NCBI GenBank assembly: GCA_016783345.1 | Contig: JADHWT010000002.1 | Location: forward strand, 1-34,244 | Length of the DNA stretch: 34,244 nucleotides | Reading direction: 5' to 3' | Origin: Candidatus Omnitrophota bacterium | GTDB taxonomy: Bacteria; NPL-UPA2; BS750m-G34 | Part shown: positions 1 to 9,128 of the stretch, piece by piece | How positions within the stretch are numbered: the stretch's first letter is position 1 | Layout: every line of letters begins with the position of its first letter | Program-made: the position numbers and the translations under genes | The notes under the pieces: model-generated | The model's database searches: none | The model's input: only the letters and a program-made list of their open reading frames with translations | Told to the model about the DNA's origin: nothing

Positions 1-666
1 GAGAAGAATTTTGTTAAGGAGGATATACAGCTTCTTTCTATGTTTGCTTCTCAGGCAGTTATAGCAATAGAAAATGCCCGGCTCTTTAGAGAATTAAAGG
101 CAGGGTATCTTAATACCATCAGGGCATTGGCCGCGGTAATTGATGCCAAGGATGCCTATACGCACAGCCACTCAGAGAAGGTGATGCAGTATGCTGTGGC
201 TATTGCGAATGAGATGCATCTTTCAGAAACCGAGGTAAAGGCCATTCAGTATGCAAGTTTCCTCCACGACCTTGGAAAGATTGGCATAAACGCCAATATC
301 CTTCAGAAACCCGGCAGACTTACTCCAGATGAATTTGCAAGTATAGCTGAGCATCCCCATATGGGTTCAGATATTGTTGAGCACGTATCCTTTTTGAAGA
401 ATCTTGTTCCTATAATTTTACACCACCATGAACGCTATGACGGTAATGGGTATCCGTCCGGACTTAAGAAAAAAAGGATTCCAATGGGGGCGAGGATTTT
501 AGGGGTAGTTGATGCCTATGAAGCCATGATATCGGACAGGCCATATCGTAAGGCCCTGGGGAAAACAAAGGCCATGGCTGAACTTAAAAAATGCAGTGGC
601 ACGCAATTTGATCCGGAGATAGTAGAAACCTTTTTGAAGCTGCTTGAAAAAAAACATCAAAAATAA
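1..666 (+). CDS. GAF/HD-GYP domain phosphodiesterase, 5' end missing
   Basis: The reading frame is open from base 1, so the gene starts outside the window. The first ~30 residues read as the last helix of a GAF sensor domain (FASQAVIAIENARLF). The rest is a complete HD-GYP domain. Numbered from the Met at base 40: the helix YTHSHSEKV (40-48), the HD dyad in LHDLGKIG (75-82), HPHMGSDI (105-112), HHHERYDGNGYP with the GYP signature (128-139), and DAYEAMISDRPYR (158-170). HD-GYP proteins hydrolyse cyclic di-GMP (or related cyclic dinucleotides) with a di- or tri-metal centre. All metal ligands recognisable by eye are present, so it is probably active. The upstream sensor part is unknown. It ends 3 nt before argS. 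Confidence 0.9.
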   Translation, partial: EKNFVKEDIQLLSMFASQAVIAIENARLFRELKAGYLNTIRALAAVIDAKDAYTHSHSEKVMQYAVAIANEMHLSETEVKAIQYASFLHDLGKIGINANILQKPGRLTPDEFASIAEHPHMGSDIVEHVSFLKNLVPIILHHHERYDGNGYPSGLKKKRIPMGARILGVVDAYEAMISDRPYRKALGKTKAMAELKKCSGTQFDPEIVETFLKLLEKKHQK

Positions 667-669
667 AAC

Positions 670-2325
670 ATGCAATTTGAATCTTCTCTTATAAATTTAA
701 TCCTGGATGCCTTAAAAATAATAACCCCTGATGTAAAGATAAAACCGGAAGACATAATTATCTCCTCCTCGGAAGATCCTTCACGCGGGGATTTTTCCAC
801 AAATTGCGCCCTCAAATTAAGTAAATTATTTTCACTCCCCCCGATGGACCTGGGACAAAAAATAGTAGATATTGTGCTATCCAAAAAACCGGCCTTTCTG
901 GACAGCGTTAAACTTGTCTCTCCGGGATTTATAAATCTATTTTTAAGTGCGAAGGCTTTTCAGGGAAAGCTGTTAGAGTTTTTAGAGAATAGTAAAGATT
1001 ACCTGTCCCCCAACATCGGTAATGGGAAGAAGGTCCTGCTTGAGTTTCTAAGCGCCAATCCCACAGGCCCATTAACCATTGCCCACGGCCGTCATGCTGC
1101 CTGCGGCGATACCCTGGCAAATATACTAAAGGCTGCCGGCTATAAAGTTACCCGGGAATATTATTACAATGACAGCGGCAGGCAGATGGATATCCTTGGG
1201 AGCAGTCTCCATGTGCGTTACCTCCAGCTTCTTGGAGAAAGGAAGAGGATGTTTAAGGAGGGCTATTCAGGGTATTATCTCCAGGAGATTGCCCGGAAGA
1301 TGATAGAGAAGCACAGAAAGGCCTATTCAAAAGAGAAGAATCTATCTATATTTACACGTTTTGCTGAAAAAGAAATTCTAAAAGATATTAAAGAGGTCCT
1401 GTCGCTATTTAGAATAAAATTTGGTTCCTGGATAAAAGAGACCAGGTTTACCAGAGGCGCAAAGGTGAAAAAACTCCTTGCCTATCTTAAAGAAAAGGAA
1501 GAGACCTATGAGAAAGACGGCGCCCTCTGGTTTAAATCAACTAAATATAATGATGCCAAGGACAGGGTCCTGGTTAAATCTACAGGAGAGCTGACCTATC
1601 TTGTTCCTGACCTGGCATACCACAAGTTTAAATATGAAAGAGGGTATGACAGGATTATTACTATTCTGGGGCCTGACCACCATGGCTATATCCAGAGGCT
1701 AATGGCCGGTATAAAGGCTATGGGCTTAGACGATACCAAATTTACAACCAAGATTCTCCAGGTTGTCAGCCTCTACCGCGGCAAGAAAAAACTTCGCATG
1801 TCCACGCGCGCCGGTGAATTTGTTACCTTGCGGAAGGTTATAGACGAGGTTGGTGTAGATGCTGCCCATTTTTTTCTTTGCATGCGCGGAATGGATGCGC
1901 CCCTTGATTTCGACCTGGAGCTTGCAAAAAAAGAATCAGCTGAGAATCCGGTTTATTATATCCAGTACGCCCATGCCCGCATCTGTAGTGTATTCAAATT
2001 TGCGCGGCAGAAAGGCTTTGCCATTGATAAACTTAAGAATATTAATCTTGGTATCATTAACCGGAAAGAGGAGATAGAGCTTCTCAAAAAGATTTTGGGC
2101 TATTCCGGAGTAATAAAGAGGGGGGCGGAGGTTTTAGAGACACAGGGACTGACTGCGTATCTCCTGGAATTAGCTTCGCTTTTTCATCAGTATTATAATA
2201 AATATAGATTCATAACCGATGATGATGATATAACTAAGGCAAGGCTTTTATTAGCTCAGGCAGTCCGGATAATCCTCTCCCACGGCCTGAAACTCCTCGG
2301 AATCAAATCCCTGAAAAAGATGTAA
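670..2325 (+). CDS. argS: Arginyl-tRNA synthetase
   Basis: Class I aminoacyl-tRNA synthetase that charges tRNA-Arg. At 551 residues it is close to the usual 550-580. Visible features are the N-terminal ArgRS add-on domain (about 1-110), the signature SANPTGP (128-134) followed by the HIGH-box variant HGRH (139-142), a KMSKR-type loop written MSTRAGEFVTL near residue 377, and a C-terminal DALR-type anticodon-binding domain beginning at ENPVYYIQYAHAR. The start at 670 has no obvious Shine-Dalgarno sequence, but the N-terminus aligns with the family's usual beginning. It follows the HD-GYP gene by 3 nt and may depend on that transcript. Confidence 0.95.
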   Translation: MQFESSLINLILDALKIITPDVKIKPEDIIISSSEDPSRGDFSTNCALKLSKLFSLPPMDLGQKIVDIVLSKKPAFLDSVKLVSPGFINLFLSAKAFQGKLLEFLENSKDYLSPNIGNGKKVLLEFLSANPTGPLTIAHGRHAACGDTLANILKAAGYKVTREYYYNDSGRQMDILGSSLHVRYLQLLGERKRMFKEGYSGYYLQEIARKMIEKHRKAYSKEKNLSIFTRFAEKEILKDIKEVLSLFRIKFGSWIKETRFTRGAKVKKLLAYLKEKEETYEKDGALWFKSTKYNDAKDRVLVKSTGELTYLVPDLAYHKFKYERGYDRIITILGPDHHGYIQRLMAGIKAMGLDDTKFTTKILQVVSLYRGKKKLRMSTRAGEFVTLRKVIDEVGVDAAHFFLCMRGMDAPLDFDLELAKKESAENPVYYIQYAHARICSVFKFARQKGFAIDKLKNINLGIINRKEEIELLKKILGYSGVIKRGAEVLETQGLTAYLLELASLFHQYYNKYRFITDDDDITKARLLLAQAVRIILSHGLKLLGIKSLKKM

Positions 2326-2352
2326 CCCACTTTTTTCAACAAAAATAGGAAA

Positions 2353-2970
2353 ATGAAATTTGTAGATTGGGGAAGGATTGAGTATAATAACGCCTGGACC
2401 AGGCAGGAGGAATTAGTAAGAGAAAGAATAGAAGGAGAGAGGAAAGAAGACCTTGTCATACTGGCTGAGCACGAATCAGTATATACCCTGGGCAGGCGCG
2501 GAAACAAAAAAAATATCCTTGTGCCGGATGGACTCCTTAAAGAGATGGGGATTCCGGTTTATGAGGTCAATCGCGGCGGTGATATCACCTATCATGGTCC
2601 GGGGCAGATTTTGTTATATTTTATTTTTCATCTTGCTTGTTTTAAATACGATGTCCATGATATGATACGCTGGATAGAGGGGCTCGTCATAAGTATGCTT
2701 GAATCCTCGGGGCTTCACGGATACCGGGTGCCGGGAAAGACAGGTGTCTTTTGCAATGGAAAGAAGATTGCTTCTATAGGACTTGGTTTTAGAAAGTGGG
2801 TGAGTTTCCACGGGCTTGCATTTAACATAGACACTGACCTAAAATTTTTTTCCTATATCCGGCCCTGCGGTTTTAAAGATGTAGAGATGACCTCGCTATC
2901 TCAAGAATTAGGGGAGAAGGTGGGGTTAAATGAGGTTAAAGAACAGTGCAAAAGTTTGTGCCTAAGATAA
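2353..2970 (+). CDS. lipB: Lipoyl(octanoyl) transferase
   Basis: Moves octanoyl groups from acyl carrier protein to the lipoyl domains of 2-oxoacid dehydrogenases or the glycine-cleavage H protein. At 205 residues it has family-typical length. Conserved blocks are ESVYTLGRRG (41-50), RGGDITYHGPGQ (74-85), the catalytic lysine in GKKIASIG (K138) and the catalytic cysteine in the RPCG motif (C172). The sequence AGGAAA lies just before the ATG. The gene overlaps the start of lipA by 25 nt, giving a two-gene lipoate module. The cell therefore makes lipoate de novo and does not rely only on scavenging. Confidence 0.96.
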   Translation: MKFVDWGRIEYNNAWTRQEELVRERIEGERKEDLVILAEHESVYTLGRRGNKKNILVPDGLLKEMGIPVYEVNRGGDITYHGPGQILLYFIFHLACFKYDVHDMIRWIEGLVISMLESSGLHGYRVPGKTGVFCNGKKIASIGLGFRKWVSFHGLAFNIDTDLKFFSYIRPCGFKDVEMTSLSQELGEKVGLNEVKEQCKSLCLR

Positions 2971-3773
2971 AAAAACGCTGGCCGTTAAGCGTAAAGGTCA
3001 AGGAGATGGAAGATTTTATCAGCGGGATGGGCCTCAACACAGTCTGTGAGGAGGCGAGTTGCCCGAATAAAGGAGAATGCTTTGCTAAAAACCGGGTTAC
3101 ATTTCTCATCCTCGGGTCTGTCTGCACGCGCTCCTGTCTTTTCTGCGGTGTAACAAAGGGTAGACCTGCGCGCATAGACGTGAACGAGCCGCAGCGGATT
3201 AGCCAGGCCATCGAAATATTAGGGTTAAAAGAAGCGGTCATTACCTCAGTCACCAGAGACGACCTTGCTGACGGAGGGGCATCGCATTTTAGAGAAGTAG
3301 TTAAGACAATAAAGGCATTAAATAACGATGTAGCTGTAGAGGTCCTTACGCCTGATTTTAAAGGTGAGTTTTCCTCAATAGAGACAGTCCTTAAGAGTAG
3401 TCCTGATGTTTTCAGCCACAATGTTGAGACAGTCCCGCGTCTCTATCCTGAGATCCGGCCGGAAGCGCAGTATCTGCGTTCTTTGCGTGTCCTCGAGTTT
3501 AGTTCCTCTTTTTCGGATATCAAGACCAAGTCAGGTCTTATGGTTGGCATGGGAGAAGAGGTAAAAGAGGTAGAAGATGTTATGGCTGCCCTAAAGAAGT
3601 CAGGTTGTGATATAATAACTATAGGGCAGTACCTGAGGCCCGGCGTTAAAGAAGTAGAGGTGAAAGAATATATCCCTGAAAAGATTTTTAAACATTATGA
3701 GGAGGTAGGTAAAGACCTTGGTTTTGATGAGGTCTATTCAAGCACATTTGTCCGCAGTTCTTATAGATACTGA
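2946..3773 (+). CDS. lipA: Lipoyl synthase (radical SAM)
   Basis: Inserts two sulfurs into the octanoyl chain. The N-terminal auxiliary-cluster motif CEEASCPNKGEC (C-x4-C-x5-C) is complete, as is the radical-SAM motif CTRSCLFC (C-x3-C-x2-C). The C-terminal RSSY that ligates the auxiliary 4Fe-4S cluster is also present (FVRSSYRY at the very end). At 275 residues it is on the short side for the family. The start is GTG at 2946, inside lipB, with GAGG about 9 nt upstream; this keeps the N-terminus just long enough for the KKRWP segment normally seen. Translation is probably coupled to lipB. Confidence 0.96.
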   Translation: MQKFVPKIKKRWPLSVKVKEMEDFISGMGLNTVCEEASCPNKGECFAKNRVTFLILGSVCTRSCLFCGVTKGRPARIDVNEPQRISQAIEILGLKEAVITSVTRDDLADGGASHFREVVKTIKALNNDVAVEVLTPDFKGEFSSIETVLKSSPDVFSHNVETVPRLYPEIRPEAQYLRSLRVLEFSSSFSDIKTKSGLMVGMGEEVKEVEDVMAALKKSGCDIITIGQYLRPGVKEVEVKEYIPEKIFKHYEEVGKDLGFDEVYSSTFVRSSYRY

Positions 3774-3785
3774 AAGGAATTAAAA

Positions 3786-5069
3786 ATGCGTTCAGGAAAA
3801 AGTAAAGTCGGCCTTATCGGGCTTGGCACTGTTGGTAAGAGTGTTGTGAAGCTCTGGCCCAGGGCCGATGGTATTATCTTAAAACGAATAGTAGATAAAG
3901 ATAAGAAAAAAGGGGACAGCGCCCTTTTTTCAACTAAGCCCGATGACATTTTAAATGACCCTGAGATTGATATAGTTATCGAATTGATTGGCGGCATAAA
4001 TGACGCGTATCGTTATATAAAATCTGCCATAGAGAAGGGGAAAAATGTCGTTACAGCTAATAAGGCGCTGCTTGCCTTGAAGGGTGAGGAGCTTGAGAAA
4101 CTGGCCTTAGCAAAAGGTGTTTCCCTCGGGTATGAGGCGAGCGTGTGTGCCGGCATACCGATTATTCGGGGAATTCGAGAAGGTCTTGCAGCAAACAGGA
4201 TAAGGTCTATCTACGGCATAATCAACGGGACTGCCAATTTTATCCTTTCTGCTATGGAGGAAGAAGGTATAGGTTTTGCCCGCGCATTATCCGAGGCGCA
4301 GGAGCAGGGATTCGCCGAAAGTAATCCTACCCTTGATATTGACGGACTTGATTCCCAGCATAAACTCGCTATACTCGCACGTCTCTCTTTTAAGACATCT
4401 GTGAAATTGTCCGATATCTATGTAGAAGGTATAAGGAGAATTACTCATAGTGATATAACCTATGCGAGAGAGCTTGGTTATAGTATTAAACTCTTAGCCA
4501 TTGCAAAAGCAGAAGGAAAGAGACTTGACGCAAGGGTCCATCCAACCCTTATTTCTAAAGACAATCTCCTCTCCTCGGTTCGCGGTATCCACAATGCCTG
4601 CTTTCTCGAAGGAGATGCCTGCGGCAAGATGGTATTCTATGGCCAGGGCGCAGGTGGGCTGCCCACTGCAAGTGCGATCCTGAGCGATGTAAAAGCCATT
4701 GCTTCAGAAAAGAGGGGACTGTTCCAGATGTCATCCTCCGGCAAGGTGCTCGAAGAGTGCTTGACCGGGGGATCCAGTAGAATCGGGATTGTCCCCATCG
4801 ACGAGCTTTTCACCCGCTACTATGTCCGTTTTTCCGCAATAGACAAACCCGGGGTCCTTGCCAGGATATGTGATATACTGGGCAAGCACAATATAAGTAT
4901 TGTCAGTGTCATCCAGAAGGAGCGCAGCGGCACCAGAGGTGTCCCTATTGTCATGATGACCCATAAGGCCAGAGAATCCAGCATGCGCAAGGCCATCTCC
5001 TCTATTGATAGACTGAATGTAGTTAAAGAAAAAAGTCTATTCATCAGGGTTGAGGAGGTTGAAGATTAA
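3786..5069 (+). CDS. hom: Homoserine dehydrogenase with ACT domain
   Basis: Reduces aspartate semialdehyde to homoserine, the branch to threonine and methionine. The NAD(P)-binding motif GLGTVG lies at residues 12-17, VTANKALLA at 89-97, and the catalytic-domain block GIINGTANFILS with AEsNPtlDIDGlDSqHKLAIL at about 144-197. A C-terminal ACT domain (about 350-420, FSAIDKPGVLARICDILG) suggests allosteric control, commonly by threonine. The usual GGGIP loop reads CAGIP, a tolerated variant. AAAGGA precedes the ATG. thrC follows immediately after the stop codon, so the two form a threonine-synthesis pair. Bases 3905-3931 inside the gene form a terminator-like inverted repeat. Confidence 0.96.
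   Translation: MRSGKSKVGLIGLGTVGKSVVKLWPRADGIILKRIVDKDKKKGDSALFSTKPDDILNDPEIDIVIELIGGINDAYRYIKSAIEKGKNVVTANKALLALKGEELEKLALAKGVSLGYEASVCAGIPIIRGIREGLAANRIRSIYGIINGTANFILSAMEEEGIGFARALSEAQEQGFAESNPTLDIDGLDSQHKLAILARLSFKTSVKLSDIYVEGIRRITHSDITYARELGYSIKLLAIAKAEGKRLDARVHPTLISKDNLLSSVRGIHNACFLEGDACGKMVFYGQGAGGLPTASAILSDVKAIASEKRGLFQMSSSGKVLEECLTGGSSRIGIVPIDELFTRYYVRFSAIDKPGVLARICDILGKHNISIVSVIQKERSGTRGVPIVMMTHKARESSMRKAISSIDRLNVVKEKSLFIRVEEVED
3905..3931 (+). repeat. Terminator-like inverted repeat inside hom (possible repeat D relative)
   Basis: GAAAAAAGGG (3905-3914) pairs perfectly with CCCTTTTTTC (3922-3931) across a 7-nt loop, a 10-bp stem followed by no further U-run beyond its own T6. It is read as DKKKGDSALFS in the hom protein, in the variable region after the dinucleotide fold. 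The core resembles the elements at 9106 and 10793. Whether it affects transcription is unknown. Confidence 0.5.
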
Positions 5070-6134
5070 ATGTGGCAGGGTGTAATAGAGAGATATCGCG
5101 AGTATCTTCCTGTAAGTGAGAGGACACCTGTAATAACCCTCCAGGAAGGTGATACCCCGCTTCTGCCTGCATCCAATCTATCTTCTTTTTTAAAGACAGA
5201 TCTAAAGATATATCTAAAATACGAAGGTGCTAATCCAACAGGGTCTTTTAAGGACAGGGGAATGACAGTTGCTGTGTCTAAGGCCCTTGATGTTAAACAC
5301 GATAATGCGCCTGTGGTTATCTGCGCCTCTACCGGCAATACATCTGCCTCTGCCTCTGCCTATGCTGCGCGCGCGAAAATTAAATCAGTTGTCCTTATCC
5401 CTGAGGGAGCTATTGCTTTGGGGAAACTTTCTCAGGCGCTTATTCATGGAGCTAAGGTTATAGCTATTAAAGGAAATTTTGACGATGCCTTCAGAGTGGT
5501 AAAGGAACTTACTTCAAGATTTGACCTGGTCATGGTAAATTCTATAAACCCGTTTCGCATTGAAGGGCAGAAGACAGGCGCTTTTGAGATATGCGATCAA
5601 TTGGGTCATTGCCCTGATTATCAGGTAATGCCCGTAGGTAATGCCGGTAATATTACTGCCTACTGGAAAGGGTATAAAGAGTGGTATGGAGTTAAAAAGA
5701 TTAAAAAACTTCCTGTTATGCTTGGATTTCAGGCAGAGGGTGCAGCGCCGATAGTTTTGGGAAAGATAGTGAAAAAACCGGAGACTATAGCCACAGCCAT
5801 AAAGATCGGGAATCCTGCTTCATGGGAGAAAGCTGTAGAAGCCAGGCAGGAGTCAAAAGGTCTTATTGATAGTGTCTCTGACAAAGAAATCATCGAGGCA
5901 TACAAGCTCCTTGCCGAGACAGAAGGGGTGTTTGTTGAGCCGGCTTCGGCTTCTTCCATTGCCGGTTTAAGAAAACTTATCAAGAAAAATTATTTCCCGC
6001 GAGGGAAGAGTGTTGTAGCGATACTTACCGGCCACGGCCTGAAAGACCCGGACAGGGCTATAGCTGAAATCGCTAAGCCCGTTGTCCTCCCGCCGGATAT
6101 AGAAGTAATAGCAAAGGAGATAGGACTGAGTTGA
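5070..6134 (+). CDS. thrC: Threonine synthase
   Basis: PLP enzyme converting O-phosphohomoserine to threonine. The PLP lysine is K61 in NPTGSFKDRGM, followed by the phosphate-binding STGNTSASASAYAAR, IPEGAIALGKLSQAL, and the PVGNAGNITAYW loop. At 354 residues it belongs to the short threonine-synthase class. The ATG directly abuts the hom stop codon, with GAGGAGG about 11 nt upstream inside hom. The last four bases (TTGA) overlap the TTG start of purM. Confidence 0.95.
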   Translation: MWQGVIERYREYLPVSERTPVITLQEGDTPLLPASNLSSFLKTDLKIYLKYEGANPTGSFKDRGMTVAVSKALDVKHDNAPVVICASTGNTSASASAYAARAKIKSVVLIPEGAIALGKLSQALIHGAKVIAIKGNFDDAFRVVKELTSRFDLVMVNSINPFRIEGQKTGAFEICDQLGHCPDYQVMPVGNAGNITAYWKGYKEWYGVKKIKKLPVMLGFQAEGAAPIVLGKIVKKPETIATAIKIGNPASWEKAVEARQESKGLIDSVSDKEIIEAYKLLAETEGVFVEPASASSIAGLRKLIKKNYFPRGKSVVAILTGHGLKDPDRAIAEIAKPVVLPPDIEVIAKEIGLS

Positions 6135-7138
6135 AAAGTATTAATTACAAATCCGCCGGTGTTGACATAGATAAGGGTGACAGGTTTGTCGATGCCATTA
6201 TCCCTCTTATTAAAAAGACCAGGACACGAGGTGCGGTCGGTAAAATCGGCGGGTTCAGCGGTTTTTTTAAGTCGCCTAAAAAAGGTTTTAGAGAGCCCAT
6301 CCTTGTAGCTGCTACAGATGGTGTCGGGACAAAGCTCATGGTAGCGAAGATGCTTGATAAACATGACACAGTCGGCATTGACCTTGTTGCCATGTGCGTC
6401 AATGATATCATTACCTGCGGTGCTGAGCCGTTATTCTTTCTGGATTATTTTGCAACTTCAAAGATTGATCTTAAGAGCGCCCCTCAGATCGTGAAAGGGA
6501 TAGCCGCCGGGTGTTGCCAGGCGCGCTGCGCTATAGTGGGAGGCGAGACAGCTGAGATGCCGGGGTTATACCGGAAGGGAGATTATGATTTAGCCGGGTT
6601 TTGTGTAGGAGTGGTAGAGCGAAAAAAGATTATTGACGGAAAGGATATACTACCCGGAGATATAATCCTCGGACTCAGGTCTAATGGCCTGCACTCTAAT
6701 GGATTTTCTCTTGTCAGGAAGCTGTTTTCTCAAAAAGAGATAAAAGGAAAATGGGGAAAAGAGATACTCCGTCCTACAAAGATCTATGTCCGTGAAATAC
6801 TCTCACTTAAAAAGAAAGTCAATATTAAAGGCCTTGCGCACGTAACCGGTGGAGGATTTTACGGAAATATCCCCCGCATCCTCCCAAAAGGACTTGGCGT
6901 AGAGATAAAAAAAGGTTCATGGCCTGTCCCTTTTATATTTAAGGAAATTAAAAAGAGAGGCAATCTCCCTGACAGCGAGATGTACCGGACCTTTAATATG
7001 GGCATCGGGATGGTTGTTATACTAAATAAGGCTAATGCGGAAAAAGCCAGAAGGCACTTATCCCGGATAGGCCTCCGTTCCTGGCCTATTGGACATATTG
7101 TAAGGACCAAGACTTCAGATGCAATCTTCTTTTTGTGA
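6131..7138 (+). CDS. purM: Phosphoribosylformylglycinamidine cyclo-ligase (AIR synthase)
   Basis: Fifth step of purine synthesis, ATP-dependent ring closure of FGAM to AIR. The N-terminal YKSAGVDIDKGD, the DGVGTKL block, MCVNDIITCGAEPLFFLDYFA, GGETAEMPGLY and VTGGGFYGNIPR are all characteristic. At 335 residues the length is typical. The start is TTG at 6131, inside the thrC stop (TTGA), supported by AAAGGAGAT about 10 nt upstream and by the correct family N-terminus. The end overlaps priA by 20 nt. No other purine gene is in the window. Confidence 0.95.
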   Translation: MKSINYKSAGVDIDKGDRFVDAIIPLIKKTRTRGAVGKIGGFSGFFKSPKKGFREPILVAATDGVGTKLMVAKMLDKHDTVGIDLVAMCVNDIITCGAEPLFFLDYFATSKIDLKSAPQIVKGIAAGCCQARCAIVGGETAEMPGLYRKGDYDLAGFCVGVVERKKIIDGKDILPGDIILGLRSNGLHSNGFSLVRKLFSQKEIKGKWGKEILRPTKIYVREILSLKKKVNIKGLAHVTGGGFYGNIPRILPKGLGVEIKKGSWPVPFIFKEIKKRGNLPDSEMYRTFNMGIGMVVILNKANAEKARRHLSRIGLRSWPIGHIVRTKTSDAIFFL

Positions 7139-9107
7139 AATTGTCTTCAACCGCCCCTTAAACAAATCTTTCACATATTCTATCCCCCCGCACCTTAAGG
7201 ATTCTGTCAAGGTAGGACAGAGGGTAAGGGTCTCTTTCGGAAAAAGCGATGCCTTAGGATATGTGGTAGCCCTTTCGCCTGTTCCACCTACGCAATGGAA
7301 ATCTAAAGATATAAAAGAGATAATAGATGAGATTCCCCTCCTTGACAGCGAAATGCTTAAGTTAGCCCGTTGGATGAGTGATTATTATTTTTGTTCTCTG
7401 GGTGAGGTCTTGAGTCTCTTTTTTCCCGGGGGGTGGCGGAAGGTTGGTAAAACCAGACCTCAACGTCTTAAAGAAAAGAAAGCCGATATACTTCGGAGAG
7501 GTTCTTCGCAGCCATTTTTACCAACCCGGGACCAGGATAAGTGCATTAAGAGAATAAGCCGGGCGTTGGATAAAAAAGAGAAAAAGGTATTTCTCCTCCA
7601 TGGTGTAACAGCCAGCGGAAAGACAGAGGTCTATCTGCAGTTGGCTGCGCGGGTAAGGGCTATGGGAGGAGGGGTAATAGTCCTTGTCCCTGAGATTGTC
7701 TTGACCCATGAGATTGTCAGGGCATTTCAGGCCCGCTTTGGCATGGATGTGGCTATCTGGCACAGTAAACTGGGAAAAGGGAAACGATACGAAGAATGGC
7801 TTAAGATTATAAAGGGAGAGGCCCATATTGTAATTGGTCCGCGTTCGGCCATTTTTAGTCCTGTAGAAAATTTAAGACTTATTATTGTCGATGAGGAGCA
7901 TGAAAATTCCTATAAGCAGTCTGAGACAAGTCCGCGTTATCATGGCAGGGATGTTGCTATTATGCGGGCGCATATATCTCATTTAGTGACAATACTCGGC
8001 AGCGCTACTCCGTCGCTTGAGTCGTATTACCATGCCGTAAATAAAAAATACGAGCTTATTGAGTTACCGACTCGTGTAGACGCCAGTCCACTCCCGGAGG
8101 TAAAAATAGTTGATCTCAGGGGCGCGTCAAAAGAGAGTTTCTTTTCTCAGGAATTAAAAGATTCCATAGAAGAGAAGTTGCTAAATAAAGAACAGATCAT
8201 ACTTTTTATTAACCGGAGAGGTTTTTCCTATTTTATCCTCTGCCAGGCGTGCGGGCATGTTATGAAATGCCGTAATTGTGAGGTGTCCCTGACATATCAT
8301 CGCAAGAGAGATTTGGGCGAGTGCCATTACTGCGGCTACAAAGAGAAGATAGCTTTAAGGTGTCCTGCATGTAAGAATGAGGCGCTTCGGTTTATGGGGA
8401 TTGGAACTGAAAAGGTAGAGGATGAAATAAGAAATCTTTTTCCTGAGGCAAGGGTAAGGCGCCTGGATAGCGATGTAACTCGAAAGAAAGATACTATAGT
8501 TAAAATATTGGAGGATCTAAGACGCCGCCGTATTGATATACTCGTAGGGACGCAGATGACTGCTAAAGGTCTTGATTTTCCGTATGTGACTCTGGTCGGA
8601 GTAATACTTGCCGACGGCGGGTTGAATGTCCCTGATTTTCGTGCCGGAGAGAGGACGTTTCAGCTGCTCACCCAGGTTGCCGGCCGGTCCGGCAGGGGTT
8701 CACAGGCAGGCCGCTGTATTATTCAGACGTATAATCCTCTGCACTATAGCATTGCGACTGCAGCGCGTCAAAGCTATTCAGATTTTTTTAAAGAGGAGAT
8801 TAAATTTAGAGAGGAACTTTATTATCCGCCTGTCTGCCGGTTTATCCGGGTAGTTATCCGCGGGCATGCAGAGGTGAAAGTGCGGGGAGCAGCAGAGAGA
8901 TTGGTGAGGACTATAAAAGAGGGGGTAATAGGACCTTCTCCGGCGCCCCTGTCAAGACTTAAAGGAAAATACCGCTGGCAGTTTTGTATGAAGACAAAAG
9001 ATGTAAATCGCAGTCGAAAAGTTATTCGTGATGCTATAGAAAAAGAGAGTTTGGCTTTAAAAGGTCTTGATATTATAATAGATGCCGATCCAATAGATAT
9101 GATGTAA
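7119..9107 (+). CDS. priA: Primosomal replication-restart helicase PriA, winged-helix region missing
   Basis: 3'-5' DNA helicase that reloads the replisome at stalled forks. The N-terminal 3'-DNA-binding domain occupies about 1-105. Walker A is GVTASGKT (162-169), with DEEH at 258-261 and the SATPSLESY and QVAGRSGRG helicase motifs. Eight zinc-binding cysteines lie in four CxxC pairs (CQAC, CRNC, CHYC, CPAC). At 662 residues it is about 70 shorter than E. coli PriA (732). The shortfall lies between the DNA-binding domain and Walker A, where only about 30 residues remain for the winged-helix domain. The ATG lies within purM; a weak hairpin plus T-run follows the stop. Confidence 0.95.
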   Translation: MQSSFCEIVFNRPLNKSFTYSIPPHLKDSVKVGQRVRVSFGKSDALGYVVALSPVPPTQWKSKDIKEIIDEIPLLDSEMLKLARWMSDYYFCSLGEVLSLFFPGGWRKVGKTRPQRLKEKKADILRRGSSQPFLPTRDQDKCIKRISRALDKKEKKVFLLHGVTASGKTEVYLQLAARVRAMGGGVIVLVPEIVLTHEIVRAFQARFGMDVAIWHSKLGKGKRYEEWLKIIKGEAHIVIGPRSAIFSPVENLRLIIVDEEHENSYKQSETSPRYHGRDVAIMRAHISHLVTILGSATPSLESYYHAVNKKYELIELPTRVDASPLPEVKIVDLRGASKESFFSQELKDSIEEKLLNKEQIILFINRRGFSYFILCQACGHVMKCRNCEVSLTYHRKRDLGECHYCGYKEKIALRCPACKNEALRFMGIGTEKVEDEIRNLFPEARVRRLDSDVTRKKDTIVKILEDLRRRRIDILVGTQMTAKGLDFPYVTLVGVILADGGLNVPDFRAGERTFQLLTQVAGRSGRGSQAGRCIIQTYNPLHYSIATAARQSYSDFFKEEIKFREELYYPPVCRFIRVVIRGHAEVKVRGAAERLVRTIKEGVIGPSPAPLSRLKGKYRWQFCMKTKDVNRSRKVIRDAIEKESLALKGLDIIIDADPIDMM

Positions 9108-9127
9108 AGGGGACTGTCCTTTTTTTT
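9106..9127 (+). terminator. Small intrinsic terminator after priA
   Basis: AAAGG / CCTTT form a 5-bp stem with loop GGACTGT, directly followed by more T residues up to 9127. It overlaps the priA stop codon and separates priA from the convergent TPR gene (stop at 9129). The stem is short, so termination may be partial. The core GGGGAC..GTCC resembles repeat D at 10793. Confidence 0.5.
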
Positions 9128-9128
9128 G

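Noticed and set aside
2936..3421. Minus-strand open frame opposite lipA
   Set aside because: lipA is unmistakable on the other strand; the frame is a codon-bias shadow.
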